Positions 39,741-48,595 of a stretch of 64,000 bases of DNA are shown in pieces. A program made the translations under genes and the position numbers. The first letter of the stretch is position 1; each line of letters starts with the position of its first letter. The notes under the pieces are model-generated. The model had not been told where the DNA came from. It was given only the letters and a program-made list of their open reading frames with translations, and made no database searches. The DNA comes from Pseudomonas_T sp032052615 (GTDB taxonomy: Bacteria > Pseudomonadota > Gammaproteobacteria > Pseudomonadales > Pseudomonadaceae). The DNA lies in contig DAMBWF010000001.1 of the NCBI GenBank assembly GCA_032052615.1, positions 62,001 through 126,000 of the forward strand, read 5' to 3'.

Positions 39741-42602
39741 GTGCTCGAACTCGAAGAAGGGCAGGTCCACATGGGCCTCGCGGCCGCCGACAAACGCCAG
39801 GCGCTGGACGCCCTGGCGGCCCTGCTGGTGGCCGACGGGCTGGTGGCGGAGGGGTACCTGGACGGTCTGCTGGCGCGCGAGGCCCAAGGTTCCACCTACC
39901 TGGGGCAGGGTATCGCCATCCCCCACGGGACGCCGGAAACCCGCCCCCTGGTCTATCGCACCGGCGTGCGCCTGATGCACTTTCCCGACGGGGTCGACTG
40001 GGGCGACGGTCAGCGGGTCCACCTCGCCATCGGCATCGCGGCGAAATCCGACGAGCACCTGCGTTTGCTGCAACTGCTGACCCGCGCCCTGGGCGAGGCC
40101 GACCTGACCCCGGCCCTGCGGGACGCGCGGCGGGCCGCCGAGATCCTCGAACTGTTGCAGGGCGCGGCTCCGACGCTGGCGCTGGACGAGTCGCTGATCG
40201 GCCTCGGCGTGCCCGCCGAAGACCTGGACGAACTGGCCTGGCGCGGGGCCCGGCTGCTGCGCCAGGCCGACTGCGTCGACGGTGGCTTCGCCGCCTGCCT
40301 CCTGCGGAGCGAGGCGCTGCCCTTGGGCGACGGCCTCTGGTGGTTGCACAGCGAGCAGGCGGTGCGACGCCCCGGGGTAGCCTTCGTCACCCCGGAACGT
40401 CCGTTGCGTCACCAGGGCCAGCCGTTAGCCGGGCTGTTCTGCCTGGCTTGCCTGGGCGAGGCCCACCGGGCCTTGCTGGAGCGGGTCTGCGCCCTGCTGA
40501 TCGACGGGCGCGGCCATGAATTGGTCGAGGCCGGCAGCGGCGGCGCGGTGCTGGCGCTGCTCGCCGGCGAGCGAGAAGGGGACTGGCCGCGCGCGCGGGC
40601 GCGCCTGAACAACCCCCACGGCCTGCACGCCCGTCCGGCCCAATACCTGGCGCGCCTGGCCCAGGGCTTCGCCGGCGAGATCCGGGTCCGGCTGGTGGAG
40701 GGAGGCGCCGCCGTGTCGGCGAAGAGCCTGAGCAAGCTGTTGAGCCTGGGCGCGCGCTATGGGCAAACACTGGAATTCGTGGCCGAGCCCACGGTGGCCG
40801 CCGAGGCCCTGCCGGCTCTGCTGGCGGCGGTGGGCGAGGGGCTCGGCGAAGCCGTGGAGACGGAGGCCCCCGCCATGGCGGTCATGACCCCGGCCGTCGA
40901 GGCGCCGCCGGACCCGGTCCGCGCTCCGGAGGCCGGCAGCGTGCTGCACGCCGTCGCCGCTGCCCCGGGCTTCGCCAGCGGCCCGGCCTACCCGCGCCGC
41001 GCGCCCTGTTTCCAATACGCCCTCCAGGGCCAGTCGTCCGACGTGGAGCGTCGGCGCCTGCAGGAGGCCCTGTCCCACGTGCGGGACGACCTCGACCGAT
41101 TGATCGCCGACAGCCAGGCCGTGGCGATCCGCGAGATTTTCGCGACCCATCGGGAAATGCTCGACGACCCGGGCGTCGCCGAGGACGTGCAGGCGCGCCT
41201 GCATCGTGGCCATAGCGCCGAGGCGGCCTGGCATCAGGTGCTGGAGGAGGCGGCGCGCCAGCAGGAGCGCCTGCACGATGCCTTGCTGGCGGAGCGGGCG
41301 GCCGACCTGCGCGATATCGCCCAGCGCGTGCTGGCGCGGCTCTGCGGCGTCGAGGTGGACGCCGAGCCGGGCGAGCCCTACATCCTAGTCATGGACGACG
41401 TGACGCCCTCGGACGTGGCCTGCCTCGATCCGACACGGGTCGCCGGGATCCTCGCCGCCCGCGGGGGCGCCACGTCCCACAGCGCGATCATCGCCCGGGC
41501 CCTGGGCATCCCCGCCCTGGTGGGCGCCGGCGAGGCGGTGCTGGCCCTGGCGCCGAACACGCCGCTGCTGCTGGACGGCGAGCACGGCCGTCTGTACGTC
41601 GAGCCCGACCCCGGCACCCGGGCGCGCCTGGAAGAGTGGCGCGGCCGTCGCGCCGAGCGCCTGGCGCGGGCCCACGCCCAGCGCCACGAGCGGGCGACGA
41701 CCCGCGATGGGCACCGGGTGGAGGTCTGCGCCAACCTGGGCGATACCCGCGATACCGCCGTCGCGCTGGAGGAGGGCGCCGAGGGCATCGGCCTGCTGCG
41801 CACCGAACTGGTGTTCATGGCCCACCCGCAACTGCCCGATCTCGACACCCAGCGGGCCGAGTACGCCCGCGTCCTCGACGCCCTGGCGGGGCGGCCGCTG
41901 GTGGTGCGCACCCTCGACGTCGGCGGCGACAAGCCGCTGCCCTACTGGCCGCTGCCGCCGGAGGAAAATCCCTTCCTCGGCCTGCGCGGCATCCGCTTGA
42001 CCCTGCGCCACCCGGCGGTGATGGAAACGCAATTGCGGGCGCTGCTGCTGGCCGCTGGGGAGCGGCCGCTGCGGATCATGTTCCCCATGGTCGGCACCCT
42101 CGCCGAATGGCGCGCCGCCCGCGACCTGGTGGCGCGCCTGCGCGTGGAGATCCCGGTGGCGGACCTGCAACTGGGAATCATGGTGGAAGTCCCGTCGGCG
42201 GCGCTGATCGCCCCGGCCCTGGCCCGAGAAGTGGATTTCTTCAGCATCGGCACCAACGACCTGACCCAATACACCCTGGCCATCGACCGGGGCCATCCGA
42301 CCCTGTCGGCCCAGGCCGACGGCCTGCACCCGGCGGTCCTGCGCCTGATCGATCTCACCGTCCGCGCCGCCCATGCCGAGGGCAAATGGGTCGGTGTCTG
42401 CGGCGAGTTGGCGGCCGACCCGCTGGCGCTGCCGGTGCTGGTGGGCTTGGGCGTGGACGAGGTGAGCGTGTCCGCCCGGAGCATCGCCGAGGTCAAGGCG
42501 GGGGTGCGCGAGCTGAACCTGGGCGTCGCCCGGGAACTGGCGCGGCAAGCCCTGGGCCTGGCGGACGCCGAGGCAGTCCGTGCCTTGGTGGAGGCGAGCT
42601 GA
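39741..42602 (+). CDS. fruB: FruB, fused EIIA(Fru)-HPr-Enzyme I phosphotransferase
   Basis: 953 residues. EIIA domain 1-145 with active H62 (AIPHGTPE); a linker domain; HPr domain 280-370 with active H296 (NPHGLHARPA); Enzyme I from about 400 with active H580 (GGATSHSAIIARALGIP), then GGDKPLPYWPLPPEENPFLGLRGIRL, FFSIGTNDLTQYTLAIDRGH and CGELAADP. It carries phosphate from PEP to FruA. The start is GTG 39741, with GGAGAA at 39731-39736 as ribosome site; TTG 39729 would put that site inside the gene. It overlaps fruK at TGATG. Fructose is the only sugar taken up by PTS in most pseudomonads. Confidence 0.95.
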   Translation: MLELEEGQVHMGLAAADKRQALDALAALLVADGLVAEGYLDGLLAREAQGSTYLGQGIAIPHGTPETRPLVYRTGVRLMHFPDGVDWGDGQRVHLAIGIAAKSDEHLRLLQLLTRALGEADLTPALRDARRAAEILELLQGAAPTLALDESLIGLGVPAEDLDELAWRGARLLRQADCVDGGFAACLLRSEALPLGDGLWWLHSEQAVRRPGVAFVTPERPLRHQGQPLAGLFCLACLGEAHRALLERVCALLIDGRGHELVEAGSGGAVLALLAGEREGDWPRARARLNNPHGLHARPAQYLARLAQGFAGEIRVRLVEGGAAVSAKSLSKLLSLGARYGQTLEFVAEPTVAAEALPALLAAVGEGLGEAVETEAPAMAVMTPAVEAPPDPVRAPEAGSVLHAVAAAPGFASGPAYPRRAPCFQYALQGQSSDVERRRLQEALSHVRDDLDRLIADSQAVAIREIFATHREMLDDPGVAEDVQARLHRGHSAEAAWHQVLEEAARQQERLHDALLAERAADLRDIAQRVLARLCGVEVDAEPGEPYILVMDDVTPSDVACLDPTRVAGILAARGGATSHSAIIARALGIPALVGAGEAVLALAPNTPLLLDGEHGRLYVEPDPGTRARLEEWRGRRAERLARAHAQRHERATTRDGHRVEVCANLGDTRDTAVALEEGAEGIGLLRTELVFMAHPQLPDLDTQRAEYARVLDALAGRPLVVRTLDVGGDKPLPYWPLPPEENPFLGLRGIRLTLRHPAVMETQLRALLLAAGERPLRIMFPMVGTLAEWRAARDLVARLRVEIPVADLQLGIMVEVPSAALIAPALAREVDFFSIGTNDLTQYTLAIDRGHPTLSAQADGLHPAVLRLIDLTVRAAHAEGKWVGVCGELAADPLALPVLVGLGVDEVSVSARSIAEVKAGVRELNLGVARELARQALGLADAEAVRALVEAS

Positions 42603-43576
42603 TGGCCCGCGTCCTCTGCCTGACCCTGAACCCGGCGCTGGACCTGACGCTCCGCCTGCCCCGGGTGGCGCTGGGCGCGGTGAACCGCAGCGAGGCGCTG
42701 CTGAGCCACGCCGCCGGCAAGGGGCTGAATGTTGCCCAGGTGTTGGCCGACCTTGGCCATCGACCGAGCGTCGCCGGTTTCCTCGGCGCCGACAACGTCC
42801 AGCCGTTCGAGGCATTGTTCGCCCGCCGGGGCTTCCACGACGCCTTCGTGCGGGTGCCGGGCGAGACCCGCAGTAACCTCAAGCTGGTGGAAGACGACGG
42901 GCGCGTCACCGACCTGAACGGCCCGGGCCCCTGGGTGGATGCCTCGGCCCAGGCGGCGCTGCTGGACCGCCTGGAGCGCCTGGCCGCCGGGCATGCCCTG
43001 GCGGTGGTGGCCGGCAGCCTGCCCGGAGGCGTCGAGCCGGCGTGGCTGGGCGAGCTGCTGCGGCGCCTGGCCGGGCTCGGCCTGCGGGTCGCCCTGGACA
43101 GCAGCGGCGCCGCCCTGCGCGCCGGGCTGGAAGCGGCGCCCTGGCTGATCAAGCCCAATGTCGAGGAACTGGGCGAGGCCCTCGGAAGCGACATGGCGAG
43201 CCTGGCGCGGCAGCGGGACGCGGCCGCGCGGCTGCGGGGCCGGGGCATTCGCCATGTGGTGGTGTCCCAGGGCGCCGACGGCGCCCGCTGGTTCGCCGAG
43301 GACGGCGCCTGGCAGGCGCGGCCGCCGTCGGTGGCGGTGGCCAGCACCGTGGGCGCCGGCGATTCGCTGTTGGCGGGCCTGCTCCACGGCTTGCTGACGG
43401 GCGCCCCGGCGGCCGAGGCGCTGCGCCTGGCCACCGCCATCGCCGCCCAGGCGGTGACCCGGGTCGGTTTCGGCATCGCCGACCGCGAGCAACTGGAACG
43501 GCTGCGACAGGGCGTGGACGTGTCCGCCCTGGGCAACGCCCCCCGAACGGACTCACCCCGAGAGGACACGCCATGA
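42602..43576 (+). CDS. fruK: FruK, 1-phosphofructokinase
   Basis: 324 residues, PfkB-family fold. N-terminal LTLNPALDLTLRLPRVALGAVNR and HAAGKGLNVAQVLADLG are the substrate-binding segments. VGAGDSLLAGLLHGLL at about 255 holds the catalytic aspartate and anion hole. It phosphorylates fructose-1-phosphate to fructose-1,6-bisphosphate, and so also removes the inducer of FruR. Coupled to fruB (TGATG) and fruA (ATGA, 43573-43576). Confidence 0.95.
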   Translation: MARVLCLTLNPALDLTLRLPRVALGAVNRSEALLSHAAGKGLNVAQVLADLGHRPSVAGFLGADNVQPFEALFARRGFHDAFVRVPGETRSNLKLVEDDGRVTDLNGPGPWVDASAQAALLDRLERLAAGHALAVVAGSLPGGVEPAWLGELLRRLAGLGLRVALDSSGAALRAGLEAAPWLIKPNVEELGEALGSDMASLARQRDAAARLRGRGIRHVVVSQGADGARWFAEDGAWQARPPSVAVASTVGAGDSLLAGLLHGLLTGAPAAEALRLATAIAAQAVTRVGFGIADREQLERLRQGVDVSALGNAPRTDSPREDTP

Positions 43577-45300
43577 ACCTGGCTCTCGTCACCGCCTGCC
43601 CCAACGGCAGGGTCACCAGCGTGCTCTGCGCGCGCTTGCTGGAAGCCGTCGCCCGGCGCCTGGGCTGGAGCGTCAGCGTGGACATCCAGGGTCATGCCCA
43701 GTCCGCGCCCCTGAGCGACGCGGAACTGGCCGCGGCGGACTGGGTGTTGCTGGTGACCAGCGGGCCTTTCGACGCCACGCGCTTCGCCGGCAAGCGGGTG
43801 TACCGCGCCACCCCCGCCGAGGCCCTGAGCGAGCCGGAAGCCTTCCTGCGCCGGGCCGAGGCCCAGGCCGCGCCCCTGGAGATCGCCGCCGAGACGACGC
43901 AGGCGGCCCGCGTGCCCTGCCTGGTGGCCGTCACCGCGTGTCCCACGGGGGTCGCCCACACCTTCATGGCCGCCGAGGCGCTGCAACAGGCGGCCAGCCG
44001 CCTGGGCTACCGCCTGACGGTGGAGACCCGGGGCTCGGTGGGCGCCCGCAATACCTTGGATGAGGCCGCCATCGCCGAGGCCGACGCGGTGCTGCTGGCC
44101 ACCGACATCGAGGTGGACACCGCCCGCTTCGCCGGCAAGCCGGTCTTTCGCTGCGGCACCGGGGTCGCCCTCAAGCAACCGGCGCAAACCCTGGACCGCG
44201 CCCTGGCGGAAGCCCGCCCTCTGGCCGCCGCCCCCGGCGACGCGGCCGACGTGGCGAAGGGCCGGGGCGAGGCGCGCGGCGCCTATGGCCACCTGCTCAC
44301 CGGCGTGTCGTTCATGCTGCCGATGGTGGTGGCCGGCGGGCTGCTGATCGCCCTGTCGTTCGTCTTCGGCATCGAGGCCTACAAGGAGCCGGGCAGCCTG
44401 GCGGCGGCGCTGATGCGGATCGGCGGCGACACCGCCTTCAAGCTGATGGTGCCGGTGCTGGCCGGTTACATTGCCTACTCCATCGCCGACCGACCGGGGC
44501 TCGCGCCCGGCATGATCGGCGGGTTGCTGGCCGGCGGCCTGGGGGCGGGCTTCATCGGCGGCATCGTCGCCGGGTTCCTCGCCGGCTACAGCGCGCGTTT
44601 CCTCGTCCGCTTCGTGCGCCTGCCGAGCAGCCTCGAGGCCCTCAAGCCGATCCTGCTCATCCCGCTGTTGGCCAGCCTGTTCACCGGGCTGGCGATGATC
44701 TACGTGGTGGGCCAGCCGGTGGCTGCCCTGCTGGTGGCCCTGACCGGCTTCCTCGACGGCATGGGCACCACCAACGCCTTGCTGCTGGGCATGCTGCTGG
44801 GCGGCATGATGGCGGTCGACCTGGGCGGGCCGATCAACAAGGTGGCCTATGCGTTCTCCGTCGGCCTGCTCGCCTCCCAGAGTTACGCGCCCATGGCGGC
44901 GGCGATGGCCGCCGGGATGGTGCCGTCCATCGGCATGGGGCTGGCGACTTTCCTCGCCCGCGCGCGCTTCGCCCCCGAGGAGCGGGAGGCGGGCAAGGCG
45001 GCCCTGGCCCTCGGGCTGTGCTTCATTTCCGAGGGCGCGATCCCGTTCGCCGCGCGCGATCCGCTACGGGTGATCCCCATCAGTGTGGCCGGCGGCGCCC
45101 TCGCCGGCGCCCTGAGCATGGGCTTCGGCTGCAAGCTGATGGCGCCTCACGGTGGGCTGTTCGTGCTGCTGATCCCGAATGCCATCAACCACGTCCTGGC
45201 CTACCTGCTGGCCATCGCCGCCGGCAGCCTGCTCACCGGCGTGCTCTACGGACTGCTGCGCCGCCCGTTTTCCGGCGAGACGGCCTCGACCGCCGCCTGA
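43573..45300 (+). CDS. fruA: FruA, fructose PTS permease EIIB'BC
   Basis: 575 residues. Two tandem EIIB-like domains: the first (1-100) keeps VTACPNGRVTS with C9, the second (115-215) carries the active-site VTACPTGVAHTFMAAEAL with C123. The EIIC membrane domain follows (about 240-565), with GVSFMLPMVVAGGLLIALSF, MVPVLAGYIAYSIADRPGLAPGMIGG, DLGGPINKVAYAF and SEGAIPFAARDPLRVIP. It imports fructose as fructose-1-phosphate. The last 55 bases overlap the tatD-like gene on the other strand. Confidence 0.95.
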   Translation: MNLALVTACPNGRVTSVLCARLLEAVARRLGWSVSVDIQGHAQSAPLSDAELAAADWVLLVTSGPFDATRFAGKRVYRATPAEALSEPEAFLRRAEAQAAPLEIAAETTQAARVPCLVAVTACPTGVAHTFMAAEALQQAASRLGYRLTVETRGSVGARNTLDEAAIAEADAVLLATDIEVDTARFAGKPVFRCGTGVALKQPAQTLDRALAEARPLAAAPGDAADVAKGRGEARGAYGHLLTGVSFMLPMVVAGGLLIALSFVFGIEAYKEPGSLAAALMRIGGDTAFKLMVPVLAGYIAYSIADRPGLAPGMIGGLLAGGLGAGFIGGIVAGFLAGYSARFLVRFVRLPSSLEALKPILLIPLLASLFTGLAMIYVVGQPVAALLVALTGFLDGMGTTNALLLGMLLGGMMAVDLGGPINKVAYAFSVGLLASQSYAPMAAAMAAGMVPSIGMGLATFLARARFAPEEREAGKAALALGLCFISEGAIPFAARDPLRVIPISVAGGALAGALSMGFGCKLMAPHGGLFVLLIPNAINHVLAYLLAIAAGSLLTGVLYGLLRRPFSGETASTAA

Positions 45301-46124
45301 GGGGGGCTATCCAGGGGCCAGCCGAACAGTTCGCAGGCGTTGCGGGTGCTGGCGGCGGCCAACTCGTCCGGGGCCACGCCGCGCAGCTCGGCCAGGCGCG
45401 CGCAGATATCCGGCAGGAATTCGGGGCTGTTGCGCTGGTGGGGATGCATGGCCGGCGCCATGTCCGGCGAGTCGGTCTCCAGTACCAGGGCCTCCAAGGG
45501 GAGCCGCGCCACCACGGTGTGCAGGCGGCGCGCCTGTTCCCAGGTGGGCGCGCCGCCCAGGCCCAGCTTGAAGCCCAGGCGGATGTACTCCCGGGCTTCC
45601 TCGTAACTGCCGGCGAAGGCATGCACGATGCCGGCTCGGGGCGGGCGGAAACGCTTCAGGGTGGCGATGCAGGCGGCGTGGGCGCGGCGCACATGGAGCA
45701 GGGCCGGCAACGCGTGATCCACCGCCAGGGCCAGTTGCGCCTCGAACAGAGCCTGCTGGCGATCCGGGTCCAGACCCTCCACGTAGCGGTCGAGGCCGAA
45801 CTCCCCGAGGGCGCACAAGCGCGGGTCCCCGGCCAAGCGTTCCAGCCAGTCGCGCAAGTCGTCCAGGTGTTCGTCGCGGTGCCGTGCCAGGTAGACCGGG
45901 TGCAGGCCGAGGGCGGCGTGAACGCCCGGCTCGGCGCGGGCCAGCGCCCAGAGCCGCTCCCAGTTCTCCCGGTACACGCCCATCACCAGCATCCGCTCCA
46001 CGCCCAAGGCACGGCTGCGGGCGAGAACCGCGTCGCGATCGGCGTCGAAATCGGGGAAATCCAGGTGGGTATGGGTGTCGATCAGGCGCACGGGCGATGT
46101 CCGGACAAAGGGGCTGTTCAGCAT
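45246..46124 (-). CDS. TatD-family metal-dependent hydrolase
   Basis: 292 residues from ATG 46124; GTG 46091 (product starting MRLIDTHTHLDF) is an equally reasonable start. Metal ligands: H-x-H in LIDTHTHLDFPDFDAD, E in ALGEFGLDRY, H in LLHVRRAH, H in IVHAFAGSYEEAREYI and D in VLETDSPDMAP. TatD enzymes are DNases or deoxyribonuclease-like phosphodiesterases, and the YcfH/YjjV subgroup has unknown substrates. The 3' end reads into fruA for 55 bases. Confidence 0.88.
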   Translation of the reverse strand: MLNSPFVRTSPVRLIDTHTHLDFPDFDADRDAVLARSRALGVERMLVMGVYRENWERLWALARAEPGVHAALGLHPVYLARHRDEHLDDLRDWLERLAGDPRLCALGEFGLDRYVEGLDPDRQQALFEAQLALAVDHALPALLHVRRAHAACIATLKRFRPPRAGIVHAFAGSYEEAREYIRLGFKLGLGGAPTWEQARRLHTVVARLPLEALVLETDSPDMAPAMHPHQRNSPEFLPDICARLAELRGVAPDELAAASTRNACELFGWPLDSPPQAAVEAVSPENGRRSSP

Positions 46125-46257
46125 GGGCCATCCCGCGCCGCGCCGCCACTCCGGCCGTTTTTGGGGAGTCATCGCGGCCATTTGCCAGTCGTAGTACGAA
46201 ATGCCAAATAACCAACACTGCGGTGACGCTCGCCGCGGTCGCCAAGGAGATCAGGGG

Positions 46258-48363
46258 ATGCCCATGACCCGTGGACGGAGAATCGTGGCCTGGATCGTCG
46301 CCGGCCTGGTGTTGGCGATCATCGCGCTGGTGGTCTTCGTCGCCACCTTCGATTGGAACCGCCTCAAGCCCACGCTCAACGAAAAAATCTCGGCCGCCCT
46401 CAACCGTCCGTTCGCCATCGAGGGCGACCTGGCCGTGCGCTGGGGCCGGGAGCGGGACGAGCCGGGCTGGCGCGCCTGGGTGCCGTGGCCCCATGTGTCC
46501 GCCGAGCGCCTGACTCTGGGCAACCCCGACTGGGCCAAGGGCGAACGCTTTGTCGGCCTGGACAAGGTGACGTTCAGCCTGTCGCCGGTACCGCTGCTGT
46601 GGAAGCGGGTGGTGATCCCGCACATCCAGCTCACCGCGCCCCAAGCGAGCCTGGAGCGTCTGGCGGACGGTCGCGCCAACTGGACCTTCGACCTGGGCGA
46701 GCAATCCCAGGACCCCCAGGAACCGTCCCCGTGGCAACTGGACATCGGCGCCATCGGCTTCGACCAAGGCCAGGTGGCCCTGGACGATCAACAGTTGAAG
46801 ACCCGCCTGCGGCTGCGGGTGGACCCCCTGGGCAAGCCCATCGCCTTCGATGAACTGGTCGGCAAGCGCCCCCAGAGCCAAGCCGGCTCCGGCAAGTCGT
46901 CCGCCACCGCTCCGGCCATGCCGGCCGATCGACCCGCCTCGCCCCCCGAATTCGCCTTCGGCTGGACCCTCAAGGGGGTCTACCGCGACCAGCCGCTGAG
47001 CGGCGAGGGTAAGGTGGGCGGCCTGCTGGCGTTGCAGGACAGCCAGCGGCCGTTCCCGGTGCAGGCGGATGTGAAGGTGGGCGGAAGCCGCATCGTCGTG
47101 GCCGGTACCCTGACCGATCCGAAGAACCTGGGGGCCCTGGACCTGCGCCTGCGGCTCAGCGGCGACAGCTTGGGCAACCTCTACCCCTTGACCGGAGTGA
47201 CCCTGCCGGATACGCCGCCCTACCAGACCGACGGTCGCCTGGTGGCTCAGTTGCACGACCCGGACGGCGCCACCTATCGCTACCAGGGCTTCAACGGCAA
47301 GATCGGCGACAGCGACATCCATGGCGAGCTGACCTATGTGGCGCGGCCGCCGAGGCCGAAGCTGTCCGGCTCGCTGACCTCCAACCAGCTGCTGTTCGCC
47401 GACCTCGCCCCGCTGATCGGCGCCGACTCCAACGCGGAGAAAAAGGCCCGGGGCGCGCCGAGCGACCAGCCGGCCGACAAGGCGTTGCCGGTGGAGGTCT
47501 TCCGCACCGAACGCTGGCGCAGCATGGACGCCGATGTCAGCTTCACCGGCACGCGCATCGTCAAGAGCGAGAAACTGCCGTTCAGCGACCTGTTCACCCA
47601 TGTGGTGCTCAACGACGGCGACCTGTCCCTGGAGCCGCTGCGTTTCAGCGTCGCCGGCGGCGCCCTGGAAACCCAATTGCGCGCCGACGGCCGCGCCACG
47701 CCCTTGCGGGTCCACGCCAAGCTGGCCGCCCGGGGGCTCAAGCTCAAGCAGCTCTTCCCCGACTTTTCCCCGATGCGCACCAGCTTCGGCGAATTGAACG
47801 GCGATGCCGAGCTGCGCGGCGAAGGCAACTCGGTGGCGGCGCTGTTGGGGGATGCCAACGGCCAGGTGAAGCTGCTGGTCAACGACGGCGCGGTCAGTCG
47901 GGGGCTGATGGAAATCGCCGGGCTCAACGTCGGCAATTACCTGGTGGGCAAGTTGTTCGGCGACAAGGACGTGAAGATCAATTGCGCCGCCGCCGACGTG
48001 GGCATCACCGATGGGGTACTGGGCACGCGCCTGGTGCTCTTCGACACTGAGAACGCCGTGATCCGCATCGACGGCTCGGCGGACTTCGGCCAGGAGCGCC
48101 TTGACCTGACCATCGACCCCGAGTCCAAGGGCTTGCGAGTCTTCTCCCTGCGCTCACCGCTATACGTGCGCGGCACGTTCAAGAAGCCGGACGCCGGGGT
48201 CAAGAGCGGCCCGCTGGTGGCCCGGGGCGCCGGCCTGCTGGCGCTGGGCGCCTTCGTGGCGCCGGCCGCCGGCCTGCTGGCCCTGGTGGCGCCGAGCAAC
48301 GACCAGAGCAACCAGTGCGAGCCCTTGCTCAAGCACATGCAGGCGCCCCCGCCTTCGCGTTGA
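46258..48363 (+). CDS. AsmA-family protein
   Basis: 701 residues. One N-terminal membrane helix (IVAWIVAGLVLAIIALVVFVATF) then a long periplasmic region of repeated beta strands. The start FDWNRLKPTLNEKISAALNRPFAIEGDLAVRWG and the AsmA_2 C-terminal block (GELNGDAELRGEGNSVAALLGDANGQVKLLVNDGAVSRGLMEIAGLNVG; IDPESKGLRVFSLRSPLYVRGTFKKPDAG) are typical. AsmA-like proteins are bridge-like lipid-transfer proteins thought to move phospholipids to the outer membrane. ATG 46258 is used because AAGGAG lies eight bases upstream. The C-terminus has a Gly/Ala-rich hydrophobic stretch. Confidence 0.9.
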   Translation: MPMTRGRRIVAWIVAGLVLAIIALVVFVATFDWNRLKPTLNEKISAALNRPFAIEGDLAVRWGRERDEPGWRAWVPWPHVSAERLTLGNPDWAKGERFVGLDKVTFSLSPVPLLWKRVVIPHIQLTAPQASLERLADGRANWTFDLGEQSQDPQEPSPWQLDIGAIGFDQGQVALDDQQLKTRLRLRVDPLGKPIAFDELVGKRPQSQAGSGKSSATAPAMPADRPASPPEFAFGWTLKGVYRDQPLSGEGKVGGLLALQDSQRPFPVQADVKVGGSRIVVAGTLTDPKNLGALDLRLRLSGDSLGNLYPLTGVTLPDTPPYQTDGRLVAQLHDPDGATYRYQGFNGKIGDSDIHGELTYVARPPRPKLSGSLTSNQLLFADLAPLIGADSNAEKKARGAPSDQPADKALPVEVFRTERWRSMDADVSFTGTRIVKSEKLPFSDLFTHVVLNDGDLSLEPLRFSVAGGALETQLRADGRATPLRVHAKLAARGLKLKQLFPDFSPMRTSFGELNGDAELRGEGNSVAALLGDANGQVKLLVNDGAVSRGLMEIAGLNVGNYLVGKLFGDKDVKINCAAADVGITDGVLGTRLVLFDTENAVIRIDGSADFGQERLDLTIDPESKGLRVFSLRSPLYVRGTFKKPDAGVKSGPLVARGAGLLALGAFVAPAAGLLALVAPSNDQSNQCEPLLKHMQAPPPSR

Positions 48364-48370
48364 TCCGCCT

Positions 48371-48399
48371 GGCCCGCCCCGCCCCGCACGGGGCGGGCC
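48371..48399. repeat. GC-rich hairpin after the AsmA gene
   Basis: GGCCCGCCCC pairs with GGGGCGGGCC across a 9-base loop, seven bases after the stop. Without a T tract it is not a standard intrinsic terminator, but it may protect or end the transcript. Confidence 0.55.
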
Positions 48400-48447
48400 G
48401 TTCGCCGGCTCGACGGACCTCGCCGGGCCGGCGCGTCTATGCTGCGT

Positions 48448-48465
48448 CTGTCATGACGCTGTCAG
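48448..48465 (+). promoter_or_regulatory. Pho box (PhoB-binding site) of the EddB-like nuclease gene
   Basis: CTGTCAT GACG CTGTCAG: two 7-base repeats spaced by four bases, the exact arrangement of a PhoB site, with one mismatch in the second repeat. A possible -10 (TTAAAC) follows about 9 bases later. It lies 131 bases upstream of the ATG. Confidence 0.82.
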
Positions 48466-48595
48466 GTTCTCCGGTTAAACCGATACCGCGTCGTCGCGGT
48501 CCTCGCGGCGGCGCCCATCCCGCCGTCGCGCCGTTGCGCGCGACTTCGTTCCGACAGGCACCCGCCCGCCGAGGCGGTCGAGACAGGAGAGTCCG

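Noticed and set aside
45307..47715. 802-codon minus-strand frame across the tatD-like and AsmA genes
   Set aside because: It is antisense to AsmA and out of frame with the tatD-like gene; no domain could be recognised and both overlapped genes are well supported.
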